Source: Pedobacter psychrotolerans
Lineage (GTDB): Bacteria; Bacteroidota; Bacteroidia; Sphingobacteriales; Sphingobacteriaceae
Assembly: GCF_004340665.1 (NCBI RefSeq)
Contig: NZ_SLWO01000009.1
Span: 142,043-206,042 of the forward strand
Direction of reading: 5' to 3'
Length of the DNA: 64,000 nt
The notes below the pieces were generated by a model, which worked only from the letters and a program-made list of their open reading frames with translations, was not told where the DNA came from and searched no databases. Shown here piece after piece: positions 37,940 to 46,832 of the stretch. The position numbers were made by a program, and so were the translations under genes. The stretch's first letter is position 1, and the number at the start of each line of letters is the position of its first letter.

Positions 37940-39235
37940 ATGATGAAAAAATTCTACATCACGATATTACTTTTTATATTTATTCAGACAGCGTTTGGAC
38001 AGAAAGTTTCAACCTTTCAAGACAGCATTTCTACTTATTTTAATGAAATTAAAGATGAGGCCAAAAAACATCAACAACTGTGGGGAAAAGATTTATATGG
38101 TCCGATACTTTTAGTTAATCCGAGTACGAGAAAACTATTTGCAAACTTTCCTGACACAGCTGGTATTCTTAGGGATGACGACAAAATTTATTCAGGAATT
38201 TTACCAAAGGAAGTTAACATTGCAAACACATCTGTCAGCTGGAATGGCAAACGTTGGGCTATGATAATGCTTCCATTGCCAGCAGATAAACAGGGCAGAT
38301 TAAATCTACTTGCTCATGAGTTATTTCATGTAAGCCAGCCGGCATTGGGTTTTAAACTATTTAATAATGAGAATAACCACCTTGATCAAAAGGATGGAAG
38401 AATTTATTTGCGTTTAGAATTAGAAGCACTACAGAATGCTGTACAAACGACAAATGAGAATAAGCGAAAAATGCATCTTACTGATGCTTTGATTTTTAGA
38501 AAATATAGATATTCTCTTTATCCCGGAGCTGATACAACCGAAAATTTATTAGAATTAAACGAAGGAATTGCGGAATATACAGGCTTGGTAATTAGTGGAA
38601 GGAATGAAAAACAAACTATTGAACATTTTGTAAAAAGCATAAATTCTTTCTTGCGCAATCCTACATTTGTACGTTCATTTGCTTATCAAACAACTCCGAT
38701 CTACGCTTACTTGCTGGCCATCACAAAAAAAAGTTGGAACAGGGAAATAACAGTTAAGACTAACCTGACTGACTATTTTATAAAGAAATTTGATTTGTCA
38801 CTTCCAAATGATTTAAAGAAAGCGACTGATTTACGATTGTATCAATACAATGGAGCGGTAATTATTTCAGAAGAAAAAGCTAGAGAAGAACAAACCAAGA
38901 AAATGATTGCCGAATACAAAAGTAAATTTATTACTCAACCACACTTTGAACTTGTATTTGAGCAAATGAATGTATCCTTTGACCCAAGGAATTTAATGCC
39001 TATAGAAAACAAAGGAACGGTCTATCCGAACATTAGGGTTACGGACAAATGGGGAATACTTACTGTTGATAATGGCGCATTAATGAGTATTAGTTGGGAC
39101 AAAATTTCTGTAACTATTCCTTTAAAGAATGAAAATAATAGTATAACCGGAGATGGGTGGAAATTGGAGCTTAAAGAAAATTATTCAATAGTAAAAGATG
39201 ATATTACAGGCAATTACAAACTCACTAAAAAGTAA
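37940..39235 (+). CDS. Exported putative zinc metallopeptidase (HExxH)
   Basis: This 431-residue protein has a signal peptide ending near TAFGQ (about 21). An HExxH motif lies at 126-130 (AHELFHVSQ), and a downstream NEGIAEYTG at 207-215 offers E212 as the third zinc ligand, as in gluzincins. The C-terminal part is beta-rich. No family name comes to mind, but the motif spacing supports a periplasmic or surface peptidase. A second in-frame ATG lies three bases after the first. It is a single gene. Confidence 0.8.
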   Translation: MMKKFYITILLFIFIQTAFGQKVSTFQDSISTYFNEIKDEAKKHQQLWGKDLYGPILLVNPSTRKLFANFPDTAGILRDDDKIYSGILPKEVNIANTSVSWNGKRWAMIMLPLPADKQGRLNLLAHELFHVSQPALGFKLFNNENNHLDQKDGRIYLRLELEALQNAVQTTNENKRKMHLTDALIFRKYRYSLYPGADTTENLLELNEGIAEYTGLVISGRNEKQTIEHFVKSINSFLRNPTFVRSFAYQTTPIYAYLLAITKKSWNREITVKTNLTDYFIKKFDLSLPNDLKKATDLRLYQYNGAVIISEEKAREEQTKKMIAEYKSKFITQPHFELVFEQMNVSFDPRNLMPIENKGTVYPNIRVTDKWGILTVDNGALMSISWDKISVTIPLKNENNSITGDGWKLELKENYSIVKDDITGNYKLTKK

Positions 39236-39536
39236 AAGTTATTGATATCTGAAAATTAAGAAATGCGAAGAAATAGATTATGAGGGAGGTTATGATTACC
39301 AGATTGCTGATAAAGTGAAGAATAAGAAACAGCGCTACCAAGAACAAATATTTGAAGCGAATCAATTAGACCGAAAAGTAAAATCCAGAAGAGGGTATTA
39401 CCTTTTTATGATCTTTTCAAACTAAACAACTATCCCTAATTCGGAAAGCATGATCAATTTCAACTGAGATATATTCACTTACATTTTTAAGTAAGGAACA
39501 CTTCATTTGCAAAGATAAATTGCAAAGCGTTCGCAT
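39236..39536 (+). pseudogene. Gap with a short open remnant (39249-39425)
   Basis: No complete gene fits here. A plus-strand frame of 58 codons with no start codon (39249-39425) reads EIDYEGGYDYQIADKVKNKK and ends YYLFMIFSN. It is strongly charged, like a real protein end, and may be the 3' relic of a lost gene. The family is unknown. The remainder holds the convergent 3' ends and nothing else visible. Confidence 0.3.
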
Positions 39537-39914
39537 CTAAACAATTTTATTGACAAACTCTCCTTTTTCAGAGGCGATCTGATTTCCCCACTCTACGATT
39601 GCTTTTAATACTGGCATAAGTGTTCTGCCGAAGTCTGTCAGGCTATAAATAACCTTAATAGGTGGCTTTTTACCAAATACTTTCCGTGCTATCAATCCAT
39701 CTTTTTCTAATTGCTTCAACTGCAAACTCAGCGTCATTTCGGTAATATCTGGCACCTCTTTTCGGAGCTCGCTATACCGTTTTTCAGCATCTTGTAAATG
39801 ATACAGAATCACTGTCTTCCACTTACCGCCAATTAGGTCCATTGCCAAACTTACGGTACAAGGGTAAACCTTTTCCTGTAGTTTGATATAATCACCAATA
39901 CACTCTGTCTTCAT
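39537..39914 (-). CDS. HxlR-family transcriptional regulator
   Basis: This 125-residue winged-helix regulator carries the conserved N-terminal cysteine in YPCTVSLAMDLIGGKW (Cys18). The rest of the HxlR pattern is also present: YSELRKEVPDITEMTLSLQL and the wing KKPPIKVIYSLTDFG. Proteins of this group often sense reactive electrophiles or oxidants through that cysteine. It is divergent from a flavin oxidoreductase gene, which it probably represses. Confidence 0.92.
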   Translation of the reverse strand: MKTECIGDYIKLQEKVYPCTVSLAMDLIGGKWKTVILYHLQDAEKRYSELRKEVPDITEMTLSLQLKQLEKDGLIARKVFGKKPPIKVIYSLTDFGRTLMPVLKAIVEWGNQIASEKGEFVNKIV

Positions 39915-39931
39915 CTGTTTTTTATTTACAC

Positions 39932-39981
39932 CTATCCATTTTGATAGTTATTGCAGATGCAATTTACTATAAATAGTTTTG
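39932..39981 (+). promoter_or_regulatory. Promoter of the oxidoreductase gene with candidate HxlR operator
   Basis: A perfect Bacteroidota -7 box, TAGTTTTG (TAnnTTTG), lies at 39974-39981. TTG at 39951-39953 sits 20 bp upstream as the -33 box. Just upstream is the inverted repeat CTATC-6 bp-GATAG (39932-39947), a good place for HxlR to block transcription. The predicted leader is about 15 bases. This is a sequence-based prediction. Confidence 0.55.
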
Positions 39982-40000
39982 CTACTCAAATAATTATAGT

Positions 40001-40546
40001 ATGTCATTAATAATATTAGCACACCCGGCCTTTGATACATCTTTTGCGAACAAAACGATTATCGATGAATTAAAGAAAAGCAATAACGATATTGAAATCA
40101 GAAATATCCATGAGTTATATCCTGATTACAAAATTGATTCAAAAGCAGAACAGGAAGCCCTGTTGCGGCACAAGACTATAATTTTCCAATATCCGTTTTA
40201 TTGGTACAATATGCCAGCGATATTAAAGCAATGGTTTGATGTGGTATTTGAATACCAGTTTGCTTACGGCTCAAAGGGCGACAAATTAAAAGGCAAAAAC
40301 TTTATACCCAGTTTTACTGTAGGAGCCCCCGAAAATGGATATAGAACATTAGCAGAGCATCATTTTAGGATAAATGAATTTTGTAAAAATATTGAACAAA
40401 CTGCATATTACGCTCAAATGAATTATATAGAACCCATTTATTTTCATGGCACTTCTTTAGCAGCAGGTTTTACAAAGGAAGAAGTAACCAGGAAAGCAAT
40501 AGAACATGCTAAGAAATTGATAGCCCTTTTAAATGACTTACCATAA
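40001..40546 (+). CDS. NAD(P)H-dependent flavin oxidoreductase (flavodoxin fold)
   Basis: This 181-residue cytoplasmic enzyme belongs to the NQO1/KefF/MdaB group. The N-terminal LAHPAFDTSFAN matches the flavin phosphate-binding loop, and FQYPFYWYNMPAILKQWFD matches the conserved flavin/substrate segment. It likely reduces quinones or other electrophiles with NAD(P)H. The divergent HxlR gene is its probable regulator. A strong hairpin terminator follows. Confidence 0.9.
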   Translation: MSLIILAHPAFDTSFANKTIIDELKKSNNDIEIRNIHELYPDYKIDSKAEQEALLRHKTIIFQYPFYWYNMPAILKQWFDVVFEYQFAYGSKGDKLKGKNFIPSFTVGAPENGYRTLAEHHFRINEFCKNIEQTAYYAQMNYIEPIYFHGTSLAAGFTKEEVTRKAIEHAKKLIALLNDLP

Positions 40547-40607
40547 CGACACCTGTTGACGCAACTCAGAATAGTATAAATTAATGATTGCTAAGGACTA
40601 TAAACAA

Positions 40608-40640
40608 AAAATGCCTTAAACATATAGTTTAAGGCATTTT
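40608..40640 (+). terminator. Terminator of the oxidoreductase gene
   Basis: AAATGCCTTAAAC and GTTTAAGGCATTT form a perfect 13-pair stem with a short AT-rich loop and flanking A/T runs. It lies about 60 bp after the stop and can act in both directions. Confidence 0.88.
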
Positions 40641-41175
40641 AATGTATTTTGATTATACATTGGCGGGGAATCTGATTATCCACTGCAACATCTACAGGAA
40701 CTTTTCAGAATAATCAGGGGAAATATATAAGAATAAGAAACGAATGGAAGGCGATCAGTAGGAAGATTGGATTTATGTGTCTCATTGTTAAGTTGTAATG
40801 GAATTCACAAGCGGCATCTGGGTTGATGGTTTGTAATATTCAAAATTCGAAACAAATAGGAGGTTCCAGCATTAAAGTTCGTCAAATCCAGCGATTCATT
40901 TTTTGTCTCTGTACAGTTCAATAATTAAGCTTGAATAGCACCTTCAATAATTACTCCTCCCGAGCCTTACGTCTTTAACACTTTTCTTAATTAATGAATG
41001 ATCTTCAAAATACCTTACAGAACTGTGACAAGCCTATACTATGCTCACTAACTGCAAACTTATCTGTACACGAATTATAAAATTAATATGCATGTACATC
41101 ATGCACTCTTAATATCATTATTTTAAAAATTTGAGGTTTCATGGCTAGATAAGCCCGTTTCGTAATCTTCTTTAG
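40641..41175. other. Intergenic region with no visible gene
   Basis: These 535 bp separate convergent transcription units. I see no ORF, RNA gene or repeat with support. Confidence 0.5.
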
Positions 41176-42300
41176 CTAAGTAGGGAGGTTAACCTTTTTT
41201 CCTGTTTTCACGGCCTGATAGATGCTATCAATGATTTTAAGATCTTTCAAACCTTCCTCGCCGTTCACATCAACCACTGGCTTTTTATCTTCAAAAATAA
41301 TAGTTGCCATTTCATCCATTTGTATAGTTTGATGAGTAGTTACAGGCTGTGTGAGTTCACCTTTATGTGTTCTGCCCTTAATCGGACCATAACCAGTAGA
41401 AGGTTGCATTTCTGCAAATCCTTTATCACCACTCATAAAAAATCTATCCAGATGATTGATATTGTAGCTAGACAAGCACGACGCTATGGCACCGTTTGGA
41501 AAACCCAATTGAAACTGTATGGTTTCATCCACACCTTCTTTAAACTTTATTGGGTCGGTCTTAGTTTCCTGAGCTGTTACCCAAATTGGCTCTTCGCCCA
41601 CCATATATCTTGCCCCGTTGATTGCATAGATTCCAATATCCATCATTGATCCTCCGCCTGCCAGCGCTTTGTTTAATCGCCACTGCCCGGGATCGCCTGC
41701 TTTAAAGCCACATTGTCCCTGGAAAAACATGATCTTACCGAAGTCACCCGCATTTCTCATTCGGATCACCTCCAGCGTTTGGGGTTCAAAATGCATTCTG
41801 TAGCCAACCAGTAGCTTTACATTTGCTTTTTTACAAGCGTCGATCATCTCCTGTCCCTCTTTGGCATTTAAGGCCATCGGCTTCTCGCATATAGCATGTT
41901 TCCCTGCTGCTGCTACGCGGATAACCTGACTATGGTGCAGTGCGTTTGGAGTAATTACGTAAATTGCATCTATATCCGGATTATTTTTTACCTCATCGAA
42001 GTTGTTATAATTATAGCAATTCTTTTCCGGGATGTTGTACTTCGTTTGCCATTCTTTAATTTTTGATGGCGTACCACTAATTACACCAACCAGCTTCGCT
42101 TTGGTACAGGCTTTCATTGCTTCTGCTACCCGGGTTCCATATCCACCTAAACCCATGATGGCTACCCTAAGTACCTTACCTTCGTAAGGCTGTTCAGTTT
42201 GATTAGGAGCGTTAGCAAATGCTGTTACAGAACTTAACTGCAGCATTAATGCTGATACACCCATTTTTTGCAGAAAATCTCTTCTAGTATTCATATTCAT
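41176..42300 (-). CDS. Gfo/Idh/MocA-family oxidoreductase with Tat signal
   Basis: This 374-residue NAD(P)-dependent sugar oxidoreductase has a twin-arginine-type leader, RRDFLQKMG (from residue 6), so it is probably exported folded with its cofactor. The Rossmann motif is MGLGGYGTR, the conserved EKPMA follows, and the C-terminal sheet domain contains GGSMMDIGIYAINGARY. It resembles glucose-fructose oxidoreductase relatives common in Bacteroidota. The sugar substrate is unknown. It stands alone. Confidence 0.9.
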   Translation of the reverse strand: MNMNTRRDFLQKMGVSALMLQLSSVTAFANAPNQTEQPYEGKVLRVAIMGLGGYGTRVAEAMKACTKAKLVGVISGTPSKIKEWQTKYNIPEKNCYNYNNFDEVKNNPDIDAIYVITPNALHHSQVIRVAAAGKHAICEKPMALNAKEGQEMIDACKKANVKLLVGYRMHFEPQTLEVIRMRNAGDFGKIMFFQGQCGFKAGDPGQWRLNKALAGGGSMMDIGIYAINGARYMVGEEPIWVTAQETKTDPIKFKEGVDETIQFQLGFPNGAIASCLSSYNINHLDRFFMSGDKGFAEMQPSTGYGPIKGRTHKGELTQPVTTHQTIQMDEMATIIFEDKKPVVDVNGEEGLKDLKIIDSIYQAVKTGKKVNLPT

Positions 42301-42559
42301 TCTGTGGCTAATTACCCATTCAGCAAAATATGCGATTACCCGTATTTGCCGCTTAATTGATTGATTTACACTATATAATCTAACACTAATCTGTTATGTT
42401 TAGTTTTCGCCATATGATTTGTGGATTGGTTTTGGTGAGATCAGCTGTAGGCCAATAGGTTTATTGCTCAATTAAATTTAGTGAGATGGGGGTAATCACT
42501 TCTGGTTTTTCCACTTAAAGGCTGAAGTGAAATTTAAGGTTTACATGCTATAAAGAAAA

Positions 42560-43180
42560 TTAAGCTCTTGCTATGATTCGTTGGCTGATCAGCCACATGG
42601 CTTCGAACAGTTTAACCAGTTGTTCATAAACGATAATGACCTCTGTTTTAGTCAAACCTTCTTCCATGAAGGAATTGCTTAGGGCATCGTGTAGCCAAAT
42701 GTTAAGGATCTTTCTATAACCTTCTGGTTTATGGATCCTGAATATTTTCTTGATCACTGATGCTGGCCTGATAATCTCCCGGATGCTCAGGTTTCCGGGA
42801 TAGTCCTCAAGGTTTTTCCTTTCCAATTTGATGTGCCATTTGGCAATGTCGATTTCGTCTTCGCTGTTAATCTTGATTTGGCCAAACTTTTTGCCTTTTA
42901 ACAGCCAGGCGGCTTCGATCAGCTTGATGATGAGTTCATAATGGTAGAGCAGGCTGGAGGCATCACCATTTTTATGTGCTTCGGAAGCAAAAGCCGCATC
43001 ATTGCGCCATTGTTTCAACAGCCTTAAATGACCGGGCAGCCGTGAAGAAATGAAAAAATCATGTAACACGCTGATCGGATCTGTGATTTCATCCTGGTTA
43101 TTGACCGAAAAAGGAAAGACAAACAAAGATCTGGCAGATGCTTTAAAGATAGCTCCTGAAACCGTTTCCAGTTGGTGCAC
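42560..43180 (-). CDS. Helical protein with an internal duplication, uncertain start
   Basis: This protein of up to 206 residues is predicted all-helical. Two halves resemble each other: LLKQWRNDAAFASEAH with YELIIKLIEAAWLL, and ILNIWLHDALSNSFME with YEQLVKLFEAMWLI. I recognise no family. The first 30 or so codons lie opposite a conserved XRE helix-turn-helix sequence on the other strand. The natural start was therefore probably near 43100 (at NNQDEITDP) and has been altered. It lies near the T6SS payload genes, but a link is not shown. Confidence 0.6.
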   Translation of the reverse strand: MHQLETVSGAIFKASARSLFVFPFSVNNQDEITDPISVLHDFFISSRLPGHLRLLKQWRNDAAFASEAHKNGDASSLLYHYELIIKLIEAAWLLKGKKFGQIKINSEDEIDIAKWHIKLERKNLEDYPGNLSIREIIRPASVIKKIFRIHKPEGYRKILNIWLHDALSNSFMEEGLTKTEVIIVYEQLVKLFEAMWLISQRIIARA

Positions 43181-43274
43181 AAATTCTGCTCAACTTTCAA
43201 TAAAGAAATTATTTGAAGTAGCTATATATCTAAATATCGAGGCAGGAGATTTATTGGTCTCTTCTAAAAAATAA
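43050..43274 (+). CDS. XRE-type helix-turn-helix regulator, N-terminally altered
   Basis: The segment KGKTNKDLADALKIAPETVS (about 21-40) and the following WCTNSAQLSIKKLFEVAIYL match the XRE domain of small Bacteroidota regulators. In that family it normally follows a short N-terminus of the type MNRIKEVLEE. Here the first 19 or so residues are instead the antisense of the neighbouring gene, so the true 5' end seems to be lost. The helix-turn-helix part is convincing; a working start is not. Confidence 0.55.
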   Translation: MKKSCNTLIGSVISSWLLTEKGKTNKDLADALKIAPETVSSWCTNSAQLSIKKLFEVAIYLNIEAGDLLVSSKK

Positions 43275-43716
43275 TGAGTAATTGGATTTGTTTTTGATCT
43301 GTTATACATGTGCTTCGTTTTAAAAGCATAGCTATAATTTTCGTATCCTGGCCACTAATTAGTTTCATAAAATCAAATGATGCATATAAATTTTTCTATC
43401 ATATGCTGTAAGCGGTATCGGTTAGGAGATGTATAAGCCGAGAAGTCATCATGTAGCTAAAAGCAACACCTTGTCCATAAATGCTACAAATCTGTCAATG
43501 TCATTATATTAATACAAAAATAATTTTATTTTGGATACATTTTATATGCGGCTAAAATGTGCGTTTTTACGGTCACAGGCCCATTTTATGGATTGCAAGT
43601 ATTGCTTACCTATTAAAAATGAGCGATATACATCATAATTGGCTTAATTTTTGGTTTATATTAGTTGTAGCGTAAGCTACAGATAACCAAATTTTTAACC
43701 TTTAAATTTAGAAACT
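43275..43716 (+). promoter_or_regulatory. Region upstream of the first tssD, with hairpin
   Basis: No gene is visible in these 442 bp. Near the 3' end TGTAGC-GTAA-GCTACA (43666-43681) forms a perfect small hairpin. The preceding TATATTAG resembles the TAnnTTTG -7 box with one mismatch, with a TTGG upstream as a weak -33 box. If correct, the hairpin lies at the very start of the tssD mRNA and could stabilise it. Confidence 0.4.
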
Positions 43717-44112
43717 ATGGCTTTCAAGGCTAGACTGAATTTTTCGGGCAAGGAGTACGATGTACTTCATTGTTCCTATGCACTGAACCGCGATGTAGAT
43801 GCTAAAGGAAGACCTTCTTCCGGAGTTTACGGCGGTACCATTGATATTGAGATCGAGTCAACCGAAGACACCTCAATTATCGAAGCGATGGTAAACAACC
43901 AGTACAAACCCATTACCGGAACCCTTCTGATTAAAAAATCTGAAGAAGATGCCAAAATGAAAGAAGTTGATTTTGAAGATGGCTACATTGTGAAGTATTC
44001 CGAAGGAATCAACATTGTAGGTGATCACCCGATGACGCTTAAGTTCCAGATCTCAGCCAGAAAGCTGAAACTCGGAAATGCAGAGCATCTAAACGATTGG
44101 CCTAAAGCGTAG
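43717..44112 (+). CDS. tssD: Hcp-like T6SS tube protein TssD, copy 1 (subtype iii)
   Basis: This 131-residue protein is the Bacteroidota form of Hcp, which stacks into the inner tube of the type VI secretion system and carries small effectors. It begins MAFKARLNFSGKEYDVLHCS. The conserved centre is LNRDVDAKGRPSSGVYGGTI, followed by the IEIESTED stretch. It is nearly the same as the copy at 44307 over most of its length. An independent promoter is likely. There is no signal peptide, as expected for secretion by the apparatus itself. Confidence 0.92.
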   Translation: MAFKARLNFSGKEYDVLHCSYALNRDVDAKGRPSSGVYGGTIDIEIESTEDTSIIEAMVNNQYKPITGTLLIKKSEEDAKMKEVDFEDGYIVKYSEGINIVGDHPMTLKFQISARKLKLGNAEHLNDWPKA

Positions 44113-44123
44113 ATGAAGTGATT

Positions 44124-44172
44124 GTTTAGGGTTTAGTGCCTTTAATTGGTTTAGTATAGTTTAGGGTTTAGT
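44124..44172. repeat. Short direct repeat between the two tssD genes
   Basis: GTTTAGGGTTTAGT occurs at 44124-44137 and 44159-44172 within a G/T-rich stretch. Slippage or duplication is the likely origin. No function is apparent. Confidence 0.6.
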
Positions 44173-44306
44173 ATTGTTTAAATTGTAATTTAATCTAACC
44201 TCTATAACCCATCTAAACATTTTCAGGTTCTTACGAACTAACCGCCTGAACACAAAACCCATCTCACCACAATTCATTTTTTCAAAAACATTTAAAACTT
44301 AAAACA

Positions 44307-44702
44307 ATGGCATTTAAAACCAGATTAACATTAGGTTCAAAAGAATTTGATGTTTTACAGTGCAGCTTTTCATTAAACAGAGATGTAGACGCTAAGGGTC
44401 GTCCATCATCAGGAGTATACGGTGGAACCATCAATATTGAAATCGAGTCTACAGAAGATACTTCAGTAATCGAATCGATGGTTAATAACCAGTATAAGCC
44501 ACAGGCGGGAACCATTACCTTCAAAAAGGGAGAAGAAGACGCTAAAATGAAGGAATTAACCTTCGAGGATGGTTACATTATTCAATACAGTGAAGGTATC
44601 GCTGTAAATGACAACACCCCGATGACGCTTACTTTCGTGGTTTCAGCCAGAAAACTCAAACTGGGTAATGCAGAGCACGAAAATGATTGGCCAAAAGCTT
44701 AA
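44307..44702 (+). CDS. tssD: Hcp-like T6SS tube protein TssD, copy 2 (subtype iii)
   Basis: This second 131-residue Hcp paralogue shares the same central motif (LNRDVDAKGRPSSGVYGGTI) and the ending KLKLGNAEHENDWPKA. Differences from copy 1 gather in the middle (ITFKKGEEDAKMKELTFEDG), which may tune cargo binding in the tube lumen. It is separated from copy 1 by 194 bp and followed by a hairpin terminator, so Hcp can be made at a higher level than VgrG. Confidence 0.92.
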   Translation: MAFKTRLTLGSKEFDVLQCSFSLNRDVDAKGRPSSGVYGGTINIEIESTEDTSVIESMVNNQYKPQAGTITFKKGEEDAKMKELTFEDGYIIQYSEGIAVNDNTPMTLTFVVSARKLKLGNAEHENDWPKA

Positions 44703-44723
44703 TTCTCAAAATATTATAAGCTA

Positions 44724-44752
44724 AAAGTGACTGGTTATGCCAGTCGCTTTTT
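44724..44752 (+). terminator. Terminator after the second tssD
   Basis: AAGTGACTGG and CCAGTCGCTT pair with one G-U pair around a five-base loop, followed by a TTT run. It lies about 20 bp after the stop and separates tssD from vgrG. Confidence 0.8.
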
Positions 44753-44996
44753 AGTTTTATAATATTTCCTTTTTAAAAAAATAATGCAAATTTAAATTAA
44801 CACGCTGCTCATGTCCCCGTTAACCAGATATTGCATCTCGATATACATATACGCAGCTTTTAGCAGTTGCGGATTGAACGTTATATAGCATTTCACTTAT
44901 AGATGAAATGCAAGTCATTTCATTTTACATTGGTAAAAGGCACAGCAATAAAATTGGGGTTTCCTCATTCTTGTTGCCACCAATCTTGAAACAAAT

Positions 44997-46814
44997 ATGG
45001 AACAAAAACTCATTACCGAAATTAATATAGAAGATAAGGCCATTACCCATTTTGCCTCCTTCAGCCTTCAGCAGGAATTTAACAGTCACCATTATTTTGA
45101 ACTGAGGTTTAACCATGATCAAATGGGAGCACCGGGCTTAATTAACCTGGATGACAGTCGCGGTTTTGTAGGCAAAACCTTAACCGCATCCTTTGGATAT
45201 TCCCAGGAGCAGCTTCAAAATTTTTCAGGTTTGGTTACCCGGGTAGAACTGGCACAAAGCCATGGCTATCACGGTGTGTTAATTGTAAGCGGCTATAGCC
45301 CAACCATTTTAATAGACCGTGGCCAAGACCTGGGTTCCTACCTGGATAAAGACTTAAATACAATTGTCAAACTGGCCACTAATGAAACCCCGGCGAACGA
45401 TTTGAAAATTGTTGCGAATGCCAGCCGCCAGTCCAACATAGATTACCTCATTCAGTACAAGGAAAGCGATTGGGAATTTTTGAACCGCTTATCAGCAGAA
45501 TACCACGAATGGTTGTATTATGATGGTCAGCAACTGAATTTCGGAAAGCCTGATGAACAAAAAGATATCGCTTTATTTTATGGCCGGGATGTGCATAACC
45601 TGCAATATGCCATGGAGGTTTCGCCTATTAAAAATAAACGTTTTGCCTATAATCCCAAGCAGGATGAAATGCTGCAAAGCGAAAGCAGTGGCAAAACGAA
45701 TAGCAATCCCGATCTGGCACATGCCATCCAGGCTTCTAATGCCATGTATAGCAAAACCTTTAACCAGCCTTCGCTCATTAGGGTTGACAACAGTGGCGAC
45801 ATTAAAAGCCATGTAGAGAATGAAGAAAAAGCGCACATCAGTGAACTGTTAAAGGTTAATGCCAGTGGCGATAATGCCGAGCTTGGCATTGGCACATTGG
45901 CTGAAATTACCATGAGCATCAGGCAGGAGATTGCCTTTGCCACCGAAAGCCTGGGTCGGTTTTTAATTACCAGTATTACCCATAACCTTGATGGAACGGG
46001 GAAATACCACAACACTTTTGAAGGGGTGGTAGCTGATACCGAACGGATTCTGGTGAAGAATTATGATAAGCCAAATCCGGACATGCAACTGGCCGACGTG
46101 ATCGATAATGCAGATCCGCAGGGAAGTGGCCGGATTAAAGTGAAGTTTAAATGGGAATGCAAAACCAATGATGTTACAGAATGGCTGCGGGTAATCACGC
46201 CAGATGCCGGAAGTAGTGATAAAGTGAGCAAAAACCGTGGTTTTGTATTTGTCCCGGAAATTGGCGACCAGGTAGCCATTAGCTTTGAAGAAGGAAACAT
46301 TGCCCGCCCAATTGTGCTGGGCTCAGTTTTTCATGGCAAGAATGGTTCTGGTGGAAGTGCAAGCAACAACAGCAAAAGCTTGACCTCTAAAAGCGGACAT
46401 ACCTTAACGATGGATGATGGAGCGGGTATGATTATGAAAGATAAAGACAGTAATTTCATTGAACTTGATGGCGCTGGTAAGGCCGTTTTTGAAACCAAGG
46501 AATCTATCCATATAAAATGTGGTGAAAGCAGCATTTTTATGGATAAAACCGGAAAGATCATTATTAAAGGAAAAGACATTCTGACCATCGGAGAAAATAT
46601 CGGCAATTCAGCTTCTACCAGTATAGGCATAGGTGTTGGGCCAGAAGATGGAACCCCTACCTCAGGTATTGCGATTGAATCGCAGACTTTGGATATTGGC
46701 ACTACAACTCTTTCCATGAGTGGTGAAACGGAAGCCAACCTTACATCAGAAAAAGTTAATGTGAGCGGCAAAAATGTAACCAATATCAGCAGTGGTACGA
46801 TTAATCTAAACTAA
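44997..46814 (+). CDS. vgrG: VgrG spike protein TssI
   Basis: This 605-residue spike protein caps the T6SS tube. The N-terminal gp27-like part extends to about 360. The gp5-like OB fold follows, with SGRIKVKFKWECKTNDVTEW and FVFVPEIGDQVAISFEEGN. A glycine-rich linker leads into a C-terminal repeat-rich beta-helix (about 455-605) ending in NISSGTINLN. It begins a five-gene payload unit (VgrG, TPR protein, tiny ORF, Rhs, immunity). No extra effector domain is fused to it. Confidence 0.94.
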   Translation: MEQKLITEINIEDKAITHFASFSLQQEFNSHHYFELRFNHDQMGAPGLINLDDSRGFVGKTLTASFGYSQEQLQNFSGLVTRVELAQSHGYHGVLIVSGYSPTILIDRGQDLGSYLDKDLNTIVKLATNETPANDLKIVANASRQSNIDYLIQYKESDWEFLNRLSAEYHEWLYYDGQQLNFGKPDEQKDIALFYGRDVHNLQYAMEVSPIKNKRFAYNPKQDEMLQSESSGKTNSNPDLAHAIQASNAMYSKTFNQPSLIRVDNSGDIKSHVENEEKAHISELLKVNASGDNAELGIGTLAEITMSIRQEIAFATESLGRFLITSITHNLDGTGKYHNTFEGVVADTERILVKNYDKPNPDMQLADVIDNADPQGSGRIKVKFKWECKTNDVTEWLRVITPDAGSSDKVSKNRGFVFVPEIGDQVAISFEEGNIARPIVLGSVFHGKNGSGGSASNNSKSLTSKSGHTLTMDDGAGMIMKDKDSNFIELDGAGKAVFETKESIHIKCGESSIFMDKTGKIIIKGKDILTIGENIGNSASTSIGIGVGPEDGTPTSGIAIESQTLDIGTTTLSMSGETEANLTSEKVNVSGKNVTNISSGTINLN

Positions 46815-46832
46815 TTTCCATTTACCGCTAAA

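Noticed and set aside
45573..46783. Minus-strand open frames opposite vgrG
   Set aside because: Mirror frames of a conserved gene, with no recognisable product.
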